The translations under genes were made by a program, and so were the position numbers. The notes below the pieces were generated by a model that saw only the letters and a list, made by a program, of their open reading frames with translations, was not told the origin of the DNA and did no database searches. DNA of 64,000 bases from NCBI GenBank assembly GCA_958405565.1, contig CATYEN010000006.1, positions 14,128 to 78,127 of the forward strand, given 5' to 3'. Shown here in pieces: positions 27,035 through 36,020 of this stretch. Numbering within the stretch: the first letter of the stretch is position 1; the number at the start of each line of letters is the position of its first letter. The DNA is from an uncultured Collinsella sp. GTDB lineage: Bacteria; Actinomycetota; Coriobacteriia; Coriobacteriales; Coriobacteriaceae.

Positions 27035-28396
27035 ATGGATACTGTTCTGAGCGTTCTTTCATCGGTCTTTTGGGGCCTTCTGATGCTTTCCGTCCTCGTG
27101 TTTTTGCACGAGGGCGGCCACTTTTTGGCGGCGCGTGCCTGCGGCGTCCGTGTGACCGAGTTCTTTTTGGGTCTGCCGTGCCGCTTTGACATCCATTACA
27201 CGTCGCGTCGCATTGGAACCAAGTTTGGCGTGACCCCGCTACTGCTGGGTGGCTACGCTGCCATCTGCGGTATGGATCCGACCGATGTCTCGTGCGCCGA
27301 TCGCGTGCTCGCGGCTATCTATCGTCATGGTCGCGTGACCGTGGCCGACCTTGCTGTCGAGCTCGAGCTTTCCGAGGAGGATGTGCTCGAGGCATGCGCC
27401 CTTTTGCTGGGCTGGGGCTCCATCGCACCCTGGTATGAGGAAGGGGAGAAGCCCTCGCCGAGCTACTATCCCACCAAATATCAGACGTTGCCGCGAGACA
27501 CGGCAGGCTATACCACCTTTGATGGTCGCCGTTTCGATCGCGAACATGCGACTGCCGAGGGCGAAGTGTGGGAGCTGCCGTGCGGCGAGGCCGAGTTCCT
27601 TGCTCAAGAGCGCTCGCACACCTATCTTGGCCAAGGCTTTCTCAAGCGCGCCTTTATGCTGCTCGCGGGCATTTTCGTCAATATCTTGACGGGTTTTTTG
27701 CTTCTTATGAGCATCTATTCCATTGCGGGTGTCACCGTGCCGATGGATACCAACGTGATCGGTCAGGTTGACGAGGGGTCTATTGCCGCCAAGGCGGGTA
27801 TCGAGGCCGGTGATGCGATCCTTTCGGTTGACGGTGTCTCATGTTCCACTTGGATGGATGTCTACGATGCCATCGGCAAGGCCGCCGGTAAGGACGATAT
27901 TGCTATTGAGTATGAGCGCGATGGCAAGCAGTGCTCGACCTCGGTCGCACTCAAAGAGAACGAACGCCTGGGCGTTTATGCCTCTACGCAGGTGGTTCGT
28001 TTGGACCCCATCACCTCGGCGCGCCTCTCCTTCTCCTATGTTGCGCAGACGGCGGAGGGCGTGCTACGCCTGCTCCAGCCGCAGCATACGATGGAGATCC
28101 TCGATCAATCCTCCTCGATCGTGGGTATTAGCGTCATGTCTTCGCAGGCAGCTGCTGCCGGTCCCATCACGTTCTTGTCGTTTGCGGCGCTCATCTCGTT
28201 CTCGCTGGGCTTTATGAACTTGTTGCCTATCCCGCCGCTCGACGGCGGCAAGCTGGTCATCGAGATCATTCAAAAGATTGCTGGCCGCGAGCTGCCGCTC
28301 AAGGTCCAGACGATTGTGAGCTATGTGGGCATCGCACTCTTCGCACTGTTGTTTGTCTATATGCTTCGTTCCGACATCCTTCGATTTATTCTGTAG
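27035..28396 (+). CDS. rseP: RseP-family site-2 zinc metalloprotease with inserted domain
   Basis: Intramembrane protease that cuts transmembrane regulators and remnant signal peptides. The zinc motif HEGGH (residues 25-29) lies in the first membrane helix, the family LLGGY near 71-75, the second motif LAGIFVNILTG near 210-220, a PDZ domain near 235-310, and LLPIPPLDGGKL with the third zinc ligand near 408. About 100 extra residues stand between LLGGY and the second motif. Part of this (about 86-130, VLAAIYRHGRVTVADLAVELELSEEDV) looks like a winged helix. About 453 residues. ATG 27035 is chosen, though AAGGA is 15 bases away; TTG 27020 is the alternative. Confidence 0.92.
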   Translation: MDTVLSVLSSVFWGLLMLSVLVFLHEGGHFLAARACGVRVTEFFLGLPCRFDIHYTSRRIGTKFGVTPLLLGGYAAICGMDPTDVSCADRVLAAIYRHGRVTVADLAVELELSEEDVLEACALLLGWGSIAPWYEEGEKPSPSYYPTKYQTLPRDTAGYTTFDGRRFDREHATAEGEVWELPCGEAEFLAQERSHTYLGQGFLKRAFMLLAGIFVNILTGFLLLMSIYSIAGVTVPMDTNVIGQVDEGSIAAKAGIEAGDAILSVDGVSCSTWMDVYDAIGKAAGKDDIAIEYERDGKQCSTSVALKENERLGVYASTQVVRLDPITSARLSFSYVAQTAEGVLRLLQPQHTMEILDQSSSIVGISVMSSQAAAAGPITFLSFAALISFSLGFMNLLPIPPLDGGKLVIEIIQKIAGRELPLKVQTIVSYVGIALFALLFVYMLRSDILRFIL

Positions 28397-28409
28397 GGGA
28401 GTGTTTGGA

Positions 28410-29492
28410 TTGTCTCTATCCCATTCTTTGCCGCGCGAGCTGACGCGCCCCGTGCATGTGGGCGGCGTGCAGATCGGCGGCGGCGCGCCGGTCGTGGTTC
28501 AGTCCATGACCTGCACCGATACCGCCGATGCTCAGGCAACGCTTGGGCAGGTTCGCGCGTTGGCGCGGGCGGGCTGCGATATCGTGCGCGTGAGCGTGCC
28601 CACCGAGGCCGCGCTCGAGGGCTTCCGTACCATCTGTGCTGAGTCCCCGGTGCCGATTGTCGCCGATATTCACTTTAACCATAAGCTCGCCATCGGCGCC
28701 GTCGAGGCTGGTGCCGCCAAACTGCGCATCAATCCCGGTAATATCGGCGATTGGGCTAAGGTCGATGCCGTCATCGACGCTGCCGGCGCTGCGGGCTGTG
28801 CGATTCGCATCGGCGTCAACGCCGGCTCGCTCGAGCAGGACATCGCAGAGCGCAACGAGCTTACGCAGCCCGAGAAGCTCGTGATGTCGAGCGAGCGCTT
28901 TGTGCGGCACTTTGAGGACCGTGGGTTTACCAACATCGTGCTTTCCGCCAAGGCCCATAGCGTACAGACGACGCTTGATACCTATCGCGCTCTATCGCGC
29001 GAGATACCGCATGTTCCGCTTCACCTGGGCGTAACCGAGGCGGGTACCAAGCTACAGGGCACCATCAAGAGCTCTGTAGGCTTGGGTATCTTGCTTTCCG
29101 AAGGCATCGGCGACACCATGCGTGTGTCGCTCACGGCCGATCCGGTTGAGGAGCCGCCGGTCGCCTGGGGAATTCTGCAGTCGCTGGGCCTGCGTCGCCG
29201 TGGTCCCGAGATTGTCTCGTGCCCCACGTGCGCCCGCTGCCAGGTTAACCTCATTCCCATTGCTGAGGAGGTCACCGAGCGGCTTAAGAATTATTCCGCG
29301 CCGCTTTCGATCGCCGTGATGGGATGTGCGGTCAACGGCCCCGGAGAGGCATCTGACGCCGACCTGGGCGTTGCCTGCGGGCGTGGTCAGGGCCTGCTCT
29401 TTTCGCATGGCCAGATCATTGGTAAAGTAGCTGAGGATCAAATTGTCGACGCGCTGATGGCCGAGGTCGACAAACTTATTGAGGAGAAGTAA
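28410..29492 (+). CDS. ispG: 4-hydroxy-3-methylbut-2-enyl diphosphate synthase
   Basis: Iron-sulfur enzyme of the MEP pathway (GcpE). The N-terminal TIM barrel is shown by VVVQSMTCTDTADAQATLGQVRALARAGCDIVRVSVP and LRINPGNIG. The 4Fe-4S ligands sit in CPTCARC and in the later MGCAVNGPGEA. About 360 residues, the short bacterial form. TTG 28410 is preferred because AGGGGAG lies 8 bases ahead; GTG 28401 is possible. It does not overlap rseP. Confidence 0.95.
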   Translation: MSLSHSLPRELTRPVHVGGVQIGGGAPVVVQSMTCTDTADAQATLGQVRALARAGCDIVRVSVPTEAALEGFRTICAESPVPIVADIHFNHKLAIGAVEAGAAKLRINPGNIGDWAKVDAVIDAAGAAGCAIRIGVNAGSLEQDIAERNELTQPEKLVMSSERFVRHFEDRGFTNIVLSAKAHSVQTTLDTYRALSREIPHVPLHLGVTEAGTKLQGTIKSSVGLGILLSEGIGDTMRVSLTADPVEEPPVAWGILQSLGLRRRGPEIVSCPTCARCQVNLIPIAEEVTERLKNYSAPLSIAVMGCAVNGPGEASDADLGVACGRGQGLLFSHGQIIGKVAEDQIVDALMAEVDKLIEEK

Positions 29493-31214
29493 ATGACTCG
29501 AGCAATGTTTATGTCTAAGCTCTATGCGCCGACGCTTAAAGAGGATCCGGCGGACGCTGAGCTCGCCAGCCACCGCCTGCTGCTCCGTGCCGGCATGATC
29601 CGCAAGGAGGCCGCCGGTCTGTATTCCTACCTGCCGCTTGCTTGGCGCTCGATCCGCAAGATTGAGAACATCGTCCGCGACGAGATGGACGCTGCGGGCG
29701 CCCAGGAGCTCATGATGCCCATTATGGTCGACGCCGAGCTGTGGCGTGAATCCGGCCGTATCGATGCCTATGGCAAGGAGCTCGTGCGCTTTGATGACCG
29801 TCATGGTCGCGAGTTTGTGTTAGGCCCCACGCACGAGGAGACCGTCACGGCCCTGGTGCGCAACGAGCTGCGCTCCTATAAGCAACTGCCCGTCAACCTG
29901 TACCACATTCAGGACAAGTTCCGCGACGAGTTCCGTCCCCGCTTTGGCCTGATGCGCGGTCGCGAGTTCATCATGAAGGATGCCTACAGCTTCTCTGCCA
30001 CGCAGGAGAGCCTGCAGGAGGAGTACGACAAGATGAAGCAGGCCTACGCTAACATCTGCGAGCGCTGCTACATCAAGGCTCTGCCCGTTGTCGCCGATTC
30101 CGGCGAGATCGGCGGCGACACCTCCGTCGAGTACATGGCGTTGGCCGACGCCGGTGAGGCCTCGCTCGTCTATTGCGATGACTGCGGCTTTGCTGCCGAT
30201 GACGAGGCGGCAAGCACCAAGGTCGTCGTGACCGAGGGCCCCGGCGACGGTACGCTCACCAAGGTCGAGACTCCGGGCATGGGCACCATCGAGGCCGTTG
30301 CCAAGTTCTTCGGCTTCCCCGAGAACGGCACGCGCAAGTCTCTGGCACTCATCGACGCCGAGGGCAAGCCCGTTGTGGCCATTGTCCCGGGCGACCACGA
30401 GCTCAATGACTGCAAGGCCGAGCATGTCTTTGGCAAGGGCTATCGCATGATGACCGACGAGGAGCTTCAGGCGAACGGTCTGCACAAGGGCTTTATCGGA
30501 CCGGTCAACCTGCCCGAGGGTATCCGTCTGGTGTGTGACGAGAGCCTGCGTGAGTCCAAGCAGTGGGCCTGCGGCGCCAACGAGGTCGACTATCACTTTA
30601 CCGGTGCCTGCCCCGAGCGGGACTTTACCGTCGACGAGTGGGCCGACCTGGTCACCGTCGTGGCCGGCGATCCTTGCCCGCACTGCGGCAAGCCCCTCTC
30701 CGCTGCTCGCGGTATCGAGGTCTCCCAGGTCTTCCAGCTGGGCATCAAATACTCCGAGGCCATGGGTGCCACCTTTATGGATGAGGACGGCAAGGAGAAG
30801 CCGCTCATCATGGGTTGTTACGGCGTGGGCGTGTCCCGTTCGCTTGCTGCCGTCGTGGAGCAGCACAACGACGAACACGGCATCGTCTGGCCGGTCTCCG
30901 TTGCCCCGTACGAGGTCGCGGTGATTCCGCTCGATCCCAAGAAGGAGGAGTGCGCTACCGTCTGCGAGCAGATCGTTGATGGCCTGTGCGCCGAGGGTAT
31001 CGAGGTCGTCGTCGATGACCGCGACGAGCGTCCCGGCTTTAAGTTTGCCGACAACGACCTTATGGGCTTCCCGTATCAGGTCGTTCTGGGTAAGCGTGGC
31101 CTCAAGAATGGTACTGTGGAGCTCAAGGACCGTGCCACGGGCGAGCGTGAGGACGTGGCGATCGACGAGGTCGTCGCCAAGGTTGCCGAGCTTGTGAAGG
31201 CAGCACGCCGCTAA
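29493..31214 (+). CDS. proS: Proline--tRNA ligase (bacterial type)
   Basis: Class II synthetase. Motif 2 region DEFRPRFGLMRGREFIMKDAYSF is clear, and an INS editing domain (YbaK-like, about residues 235-390) that clears Ala-tRNA-Pro is inserted before motif 3 (LIMGCYGVGVSRSLAAVVEQ). A C-terminal anticodon-binding domain follows. 573 residues. ATG 29493 directly follows the ispG stop and has GAGGAG ahead. Last gene of the pyrH unit, with a strong terminator after it. Confidence 0.97.
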   Translation: MTRAMFMSKLYAPTLKEDPADAELASHRLLLRAGMIRKEAAGLYSYLPLAWRSIRKIENIVRDEMDAAGAQELMMPIMVDAELWRESGRIDAYGKELVRFDDRHGREFVLGPTHEETVTALVRNELRSYKQLPVNLYHIQDKFRDEFRPRFGLMRGREFIMKDAYSFSATQESLQEEYDKMKQAYANICERCYIKALPVVADSGEIGGDTSVEYMALADAGEASLVYCDDCGFAADDEAASTKVVVTEGPGDGTLTKVETPGMGTIEAVAKFFGFPENGTRKSLALIDAEGKPVVAIVPGDHELNDCKAEHVFGKGYRMMTDEELQANGLHKGFIGPVNLPEGIRLVCDESLRESKQWACGANEVDYHFTGACPERDFTVDEWADLVTVVAGDPCPHCGKPLSAARGIEVSQVFQLGIKYSEAMGATFMDEDGKEKPLIMGCYGVGVSRSLAAVVEQHNDEHGIVWPVSVAPYEVAVIPLDPKKEECATVCEQIVDGLCAEGIEVVVDDRDERPGFKFADNDLMGFPYQVVLGKRGLKNGTVELKDRATGEREDVAIDEVVAKVAELVKAARR

Positions 31215-31244
31215 TCGACGATTTCGCTTGTAGTTCGATATACG

Positions 31245-31293
31245 GGACGGCCCCGCATTTCTCCAGATCGGGGAGATGGGGGGCCGTCCTTTT
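31245..31293 (+). terminator. Rho-independent terminator after proS
   Basis: GGACGGCCCC (31245-31254) pairs perfectly with GGGGCCGTCC (31280-31289), followed by TTTT. Confidence 0.88.
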
Positions 31294-31322
31294 ATCTTGT
31301 GGCATCCTCGATATCTGAAAGA

Positions 31323-31356
31323 AAAACCCCACAGCCCATATGAGCTGCGGGGTTTT
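31323..31356 (-). terminator. Terminator after the APH-fold gene (can act both ways)
   Basis: AAAACCCCACAGC (31323-31335) pairs with GCTGCGGGGTTTT (31344-31356) with one wobble. On the - strand it is followed by a U-rich run (TTTTTCTTT). It lies between the convergent proS and the - strand kinase-like gene. Confidence 0.85.
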
Positions 31357-31391
31357 CTTGTGCCTCCGATGCGAAATAAATCGCTCAGATA

Positions 31392-32156
31392 TTACTGATA
31401 ATCGACGACGTCGATCCAGTTCTTCAGGAACTCATCGTTCACGTTGCGCTTACGAGCGAGCTCGGAAGCGGCGACGATGCTCGTCCACTGACGCACGACC
31501 TGCATGGGCATGTCGGCGCGGTCGCAGTAGAGCTCCAGGTAGGCCTCAGCCTGATCCTTGCTGTTGAGGGCGAAGAGCAGGTAGGTGGTGGCAACGTCGG
31601 CAGCAGGGGAGCCCTGGGTGGCGTGTGCCCAGTCGCACACATAGAGCTGGCCGTCGTCGCCGACGATGACGTTGGAGGGGTTGAAGTCGCCGTGGCAGAC
31701 CTTGAACTCCTTGGTCATGCCGTCCAGACGCTCCTGAAGGTTGTAGCGCGTGGTGGCATTGAGCTGATCAAGGCTGTCGATCATGCGGGCGAACTTGTCG
31801 CGCTGACGGTTGAGCAGCGGGGAGGTGTAGCCGTGGATCTCGATCTGGAGGTCGACGAACATCTCGAGATACTCACCAAAGCGCTGGGGCTCGGCAGTCA
31901 TCTTCTCGGCAAGGGTGGTGCCCGGAACCTTCTCGGTCACGAGCGCCCAGCCGTTGGCGTTCTCGAGCTGGGAAACCTCGAGAGCCTTGGGGCTGCGGAT
32001 GCCGCACTCATTGATGCGGGCAAGATTCAAAGCCTCGTTGAACACGTCGGAGACAGGCTTGGTCTCGTTAAAGACCTTGACGATCTTGTCGCCCAGGTCG
32101 TAAACGACCTTGTTGCCACGGCGGACGAGCTCGGTCTTGGAATCGGGTAGCAGCAT
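31392..32156 (-). CDS. APH-fold phosphotransferase, substrate unknown
   Basis: Protein of the aminoglycoside-phosphotransferase/choline-kinase fold, 254 residues. The Brenner motif with catalytic Asp is visible as CHGDFNPSNVIV, followed by LYVCDWAHATQGSPAADVA where the metal-binding Asp is in CDW. An N-lobe with GNKVVYDLGDKIVKVF and the Glu of VTEKVPGTTLAEKM is seen. There is no membrane segment. The start is ATG 32156 with GAAAGGA ahead. It lies 88 bp downstream of adhE on the same strand. I do not recognise a specific family; a sugar, choline or small-molecule kinase is more likely than drug resistance. Confidence 0.82.
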   Translation of the reverse strand: MLLPDSKTELVRRGNKVVYDLGDKIVKVFNETKPVSDVFNEALNLARINECGIRSPKALEVSQLENANGWALVTEKVPGTTLAEKMTAEPQRFGEYLEMFVDLQIEIHGYTSPLLNRQRDKFARMIDSLDQLNATTRYNLQERLDGMTKEFKVCHGDFNPSNVIVGDDGQLYVCDWAHATQGSPAADVATTYLLFALNSKDQAEAYLELYCDRADMPMQVVRQWTSIVAASELARKRNVNDEFLKNWIDVVDYQ

Positions 32157-32188
32157 GGTTGCATCCTTTCAACGATGCGATAGAAGCG

Positions 32189-32227
32189 ACGGCGGGGGTG
32201 TGTGAAACACCCGTGCACCCCCGCCGT
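32189..32227 (-). other. GC-rich hairpin between adhE and the APH-fold gene
   Basis: ACGGCGGGGGTG (32189-32200) pairs perfectly with CACCCCCGCCGT (32216-32227) around a 15-nt loop. It starts about 17 nt after the adhE stop on the - strand and has no U-tract, so it could be an RNA-stability or partial-termination element separating the two genes. Confidence 0.6.
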
Positions 32228-32244
32228 TAAAAACCGTGCTAAAA

Positions 32245-34893
32245 CTAGCAGACGGCGTAGTCCTGAGGCTCGCGGCCGTAGTAGGCGTCCAGGTAGAGCT
32301 CCTTGATCTCGCTCATGAGCGGGTAGCGCGGGTTTGCGCCGGTGCACTGGTCGTTGAATGCCTGCTCGGTCATCTCGTCGAGGGTGTCGAGGAAGTACTG
32401 CTCGTCAACACCGTAGTCGGCGATGGTCTTCTTGACGCCGATGAAGTCCTTGAGCTCCTCGAGCTTCGTGATGAAGTTCTCGAAGACCTCCTTGTCGTCC
32501 TTGCCCTCGATGCCGCAGTACTTGGCCATCTCGGCGTAGTTGTGCAGCGCGTTGGGGTAAGGATACTGGGAGAAGGTACCCATCTTGACGGGAGCCTCGG
32601 CGGCGTTGTAGCGCATAACGCGGGTCAGGATGACGGCGTTGGCGAGGCCGTGGGGCAGGTGATGGAAGGCGCCGAGCTTGTGAGCCATGGAGTGGTTGAG
32701 GCCCAGGAAGGCGTTGGCGAAGGCCATACCGGCCATGCAAGAGGCGTTGTGCATCTCCTCGCGGGCATGCGGGTCCTTGGCGCCGTTCGTGAAGCTGGAG
32801 GGCAGGTTCTCGAAGACGAGCTTAGCAGCGCGCTCGGAGAGGCCCTTGGTGTAGTCGGAAGCCATGATGGAGACGTAGGACTCGATGGCGTGGGTCATGA
32901 CGTCGATGCCGGAGGCAGCGGTCAGGCCGCGCGGAGCGGTCATGCAGTTGTCGGCGTCGACGATAGCCATGTTGGGGAGCAGCGCGTAGTCGGCGAGCGG
33001 CCACTTGATGCCGGTCTCCTTGTCGGTGATGATGGCGAACGGCGTGCACTCGGAGCCGGTACCCGAAGAGGTCGGGACGGCGACGAAGTAGGCCTTCTTG
33101 CCCATCTCGGGGAAAGTGAAGATACGCTTGCGGATGTCCATGAAGTCCATGGCCATGTCCTCAAACTTGCACTCGGGGTGCTCGTACATCATCCACATGA
33201 TCTTGCCGGCGTCCATAGCGGAGCCACCGCCGACGGCGATGATCACGTCAGGCTCAAAGAGAGCCATCTGCTTGGCGCCGCGACGTGCGCACTGCAGCGA
33301 CGGATCGGGCTCGACGTCGTAGAAGCAGTCGTGGGCGATGCCCATCTCGTCGAGCTTGGCCTCGATGGCGCGGGTGTTGCCATTCTTGAAGAGGAACTGG
33401 TCGGTGACGATGAAGGCGCGCTTCTTGCCCATGACGGTACCGAGCTCGTCGAGGGCGACGGGCGTGGAACCCTTCTTGAAGTAGACCTTCTCGGGAGCGC
33501 GGAACCACAGCATGTTCTCACGGCGCTCGGCCACAGTCTTAACGTTGATCAAGTGCTTCACCCCAACGTTCTCGGAGACGGAGTTGCCGCCCCAGGAGCC
33601 GCAGCCCAGGGTCAGAGACGGCTTCATGCCAAAGTTGTACAGGTCACCGATGCCGCCGTGCGAGGACGGGGTATTGATGACGATACGGCAGGCCTTCATG
33701 ACGTGCTCGAACAGGCTGATCTTCTCGGCCTGGGCGGGGTGCACGTACAGAGAGGCGGTGTGGCCCGGGCCACCGGCGAGCACCAGGTGCTCGGCCTTGT
33801 CGACGGCCTCCTGGAAGTCCTTGGCGTGGTACATGGCCAGGACCGGGGAGAGCTTCTCGTGGGAGAACTCCTCCTTGGCGGGGTCGGTGGAGGTGACCTC
33901 GGCGATCAGGATCTTGGTCTTGGCGGGAACCTCGATGCCGGCGAGCTCGGCGATCTTGGCGGCAGCCATGCCGGGGATGCGGTGGTCGAGAGCGCCGTTC
34001 TTGAACATGGCGGCACGCAGTGCCTCCATCTCGGCACCCTGCTTGACGAAGTAGCAGCCGCGCTTCTGGAACTCGGCCTTAACCTGGTCATAGATGCTGT
34101 CGATGACGGTCACGGACTGCTCGGAAGCGCAGATCATGCCGTTGTCGAAGGTCTTGGAGTGGATGATGGAGTTGACGGCGAGCAGCACGTCGGCGGTGTC
34201 GTCGATGACGACCGGGGTGTTACCGGCGCCAACGCCCAGGGCGGGCTTGCCCGAGGAGTAGGCGGCCTTGACCATGCCCGGGCCACCGGTGGCGAGGATG
34301 ATGTCGACGTCGCGCATGACCATGTTGGTCAGCTCGATGGAGGGGACATCGACCCAGCCGATGATGCCCTCGGGGGCGCCGGCCTTGACGGCGGCGTCGA
34401 GCACGAGCTTGGCGGCGGCGATGGTGCACTTGGCGGCAGCCGGGTGCGGGGAGATGATGATGGCGTTGCGGGTCTTCAGGCTGATCAGCGTCTTGAAGAT
34501 CGCAGTGGAGGTGGGGTTGGTCGTCGGGATGACGGCGCCCACGATGCCGATGGGCTCGGCGATCTTGGTGATGCCGTAAGCCTCGTCGCGCTCCAGGACA
34601 CCACAGGTCTTGGTGTTCTTGTAAGCGTTGTAGATGTACTCTGCGGCGTAGTGGTTCTTGATGACCTTGTCCTCAAGAACGCCGCGGCCGGTCTCCTCGA
34701 TGGCCATCTTCGCCAACGGGATACGAGCCTTGTTGGCGGCCATGGCGGCCTCATAGAAGATCTTGTCGACCTGCTCCTGCGTGTACGTAGCAAAAAGCGC
34801 CTGGGCCTCTCGCATCTGAGCGAGCTTAGCCTCAAGCGCCTCTACGTTGTCCACAATTGCGGGAGTAGTGTTTTCCGGTGACTTTTTCACCAT
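32245..34893 (-). CDS. adhE: Bifunctional acetaldehyde-CoA/alcohol dehydrogenase
   Basis: Fermentative enzyme that turns acetyl-CoA into ethanol in two NADH-dependent steps and forms spirosomes. The N-terminal aldehyde dehydrogenase half has the catalytic Cys in GMICASEQS and NAD-binding segments. The C-terminal iron alcohol dehydrogenase half has the nucleotide loop GGGSAMDAGKIMW and the His-rich iron site around FLGLNHSMAHKLGAFHHLPHGLANA. 882 residues, full length. ATG at 34893 has AAGGAG ahead. High codon bias suggests strong expression. It fits anaerobic fermentative growth. Confidence 0.97.
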   Translation of the reverse strand: MVKKSPENTTPAIVDNVEALEAKLAQMREAQALFATYTQEQVDKIFYEAAMAANKARIPLAKMAIEETGRGVLEDKVIKNHYAAEYIYNAYKNTKTCGVLERDEAYGITKIAEPIGIVGAVIPTTNPTSTAIFKTLISLKTRNAIIISPHPAAAKCTIAAAKLVLDAAVKAGAPEGIIGWVDVPSIELTNMVMRDVDIILATGGPGMVKAAYSSGKPALGVGAGNTPVVIDDTADVLLAVNSIIHSKTFDNGMICASEQSVTVIDSIYDQVKAEFQKRGCYFVKQGAEMEALRAAMFKNGALDHRIPGMAAAKIAELAGIEVPAKTKILIAEVTSTDPAKEEFSHEKLSPVLAMYHAKDFQEAVDKAEHLVLAGGPGHTASLYVHPAQAEKISLFEHVMKACRIVINTPSSHGGIGDLYNFGMKPSLTLGCGSWGGNSVSENVGVKHLINVKTVAERRENMLWFRAPEKVYFKKGSTPVALDELGTVMGKKRAFIVTDQFLFKNGNTRAIEAKLDEMGIAHDCFYDVEPDPSLQCARRGAKQMALFEPDVIIAVGGGSAMDAGKIMWMMYEHPECKFEDMAMDFMDIRKRIFTFPEMGKKAYFVAVPTSSGTGSECTPFAIITDKETGIKWPLADYALLPNMAIVDADNCMTAPRGLTAASGIDVMTHAIESYVSIMASDYTKGLSERAAKLVFENLPSSFTNGAKDPHAREEMHNASCMAGMAFANAFLGLNHSMAHKLGAFHHLPHGLANAVILTRVMRYNAAEAPVKMGTFSQYPYPNALHNYAEMAKYCGIEGKDDKEVFENFITKLEELKDFIGVKKTIADYGVDEQYFLDTLDEMTEQAFNDQCTGANPRYPLMSEIKELYLDAYYGREPQDYAVC

Positions 34894-35030
34894 TTGTGTC
34901 TCCTTGCGATCGGAGATTTACCCTACGCCTTGCATGATAGCAAGAAATTATTCGGCGAACGGTCAGATTCCCGTAAAAGGCATACTAAAACGCTTCAAAT
35001 AACTGAAGCGTTTTAACTAAAACTATCTGC
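34894..35030. other. adhE upstream region with an 11-bp inverted repeat
   Basis: Left part of the 331-bp gap between the divergent adhE and RAYT genes; no gene is seen. AAAACGCTTCA (34987-34997) pairs perfectly with TGAAGCGTTTT (35004-35014) around 6 nt, about 95 bp ahead of adhE. No transcript should end here, so an operator is more likely than a terminator. It does not resemble the known Rex site. Confidence 0.5.
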
Positions 35031-35093
35031 CAGTGCATCGCCCCGCTCATTGGGGACAGACTTACATGAGTGCTTTCACGCATTTGGGACAGA
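35031..35093. repeat. Left REP-like unit flanking the RAYT gene
   Basis: Segment 35046-35077 is the reverse complement, with 31 of 32 bases matching, of 36040-36071 on the other side of the RAYT gene. CTCAT (35046-35050) can pair with ATGAG (35066-35070). A second partial copy of the motif, catTTGGGACAGAC, follows at 35081-35093. CAGTGCATCG at 35031-35040 is also found inverted at 36021-36030. Confidence 0.8.
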
Positions 35094-35224
35094 CATCGAT
35101 TTGTCATTTTGTCGTTTTGGGCATGTTTTTGTCGTTCATTGTATATAAATAGGTCACAGGCTCAGCATTTTGCGTTGCTTCTCTCCTTTTAGGTGTTGCC
35201 TGATCAGTTTTGAAAGGAGAGATT

Positions 35225-36001
35225 ATGCCCCGATGCGCCCGCGAAATTTCGCTCACCGGCTATTATCACGTCTTTGACCGCGGCAACTCCAAACAGATCA
35301 TTTTTGAAGATGATTCCGACCGTTATCGTTTTCTATCGGACATCTCGGACAGGTTTGCCTGCCATGACGTGGCGGTTTTGGCCTGGTGCCTTATGGACAA
35401 CCACTTCCATTTGATGGTTGATGACCCGTATGACAACCTTTCAAAGGCAATGCAGTGCGCACTGACGGCATATGCTAAGTATTTCAATGGGAAAACGGGG
35501 AGAACGGGTCATCTGTTTGACAATCGCTATTCGCGGGTTGCGGTTGAGTCAGACACGCAGGCAGTGCAGCTGCTCGATTATATCCATCTCAATCCCGTAA
35601 AAGGCGCGCTCGACTCGCTCGATGCCTACCGCTGGTCAAGCTTCAGGGCATACCAGCTGGGCTACGATCCCTTTGACATCTGTGATGCGGCCCCCATGCT
35701 CGATATTGTCGGGGGTTCCCGTCGCTATTGCGAGCATCTTAAGGAAGTTGCCGGGCGGATCTGGTCAGTGGAGGTTCTTCCACGCCGGCGGATCCCCGAT
35801 GAGGAGGCCCTTTCCGTTGCGCGCGAAGTCCTGCCGAGCATAGATCCTGCGCTGCTCAAGGCCCTGCCACGCCCCGAACGCGATGCCTGTCTGCTGAGGC
35901 TCAGGCGGGCGCATCTCACGGTCAAGCAAATTGCCCGCATCACCGGTATCGGCGCTACAAGCGTGACCAAGGCCACCACTGGCTGGAACGAGGCTGCCTG
36001 A
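35225..36001 (+). CDS. REP-associated tyrosine transposase (Y1_Tnp/RAYT)
   Basis: HUH-type single-strand transposase related to IS200/IS605 TnpA and the RAYT family. About 258 residues. The opening REISLTGYYHVFDRGN, the HUH motif in MDNHFHLMVDD, the following ALTAYAKYFNGKTGRTGHLFDNRYSRVAVE, and YIHLNPVKGALDSLDAYRWSSFRAY are the RAYT signature, with Tyr candidates for strand attachment. The longer C-terminal part ends in a possible helix-turn-helix (LTVKQIARITGIGATSVTKAT). ATG 35225 has AAAGGAGAG ahead. REP-like inverted units lie on both sides. No frameshift is seen, so it is probably functional. Confidence 0.9.
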   Translation: MPRCAREISLTGYYHVFDRGNSKQIIFEDDSDRYRFLSDISDRFACHDVAVLAWCLMDNHFHLMVDDPYDNLSKAMQCALTAYAKYFNGKTGRTGHLFDNRYSRVAVESDTQAVQLLDYIHLNPVKGALDSLDAYRWSSFRAYQLGYDPFDICDAAPMLDIVGGSRRYCEHLKEVAGRIWSVEVLPRRRIPDEEALSVAREVLPSIDPALLKALPRPERDACLLRLRRAHLTVKQIARITGIGATSVTKATTGWNEAA

Positions 36002-36020
36002 GGTATGGATTGGGACCGTT

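Noticed and set aside
31392..32156. Aminoglycoside resistance gene
   Set aside because: It has the general APH fold but no features tying it to a drug-modifying subfamily, and it sits in a core-gene context without mobile elements directly beside it.
32236..34881. Long + strand open frame opposite adhE
   Set aside because: Repetitive Gly/Val/Leu/Asp/His shadow; AdhE on the - strand is full length and unmistakable.
34987..35014. Rex operator for adhE
   Set aside because: The palindrome is clear, but its half-site GCTTCA does not match the known Rex consensus.
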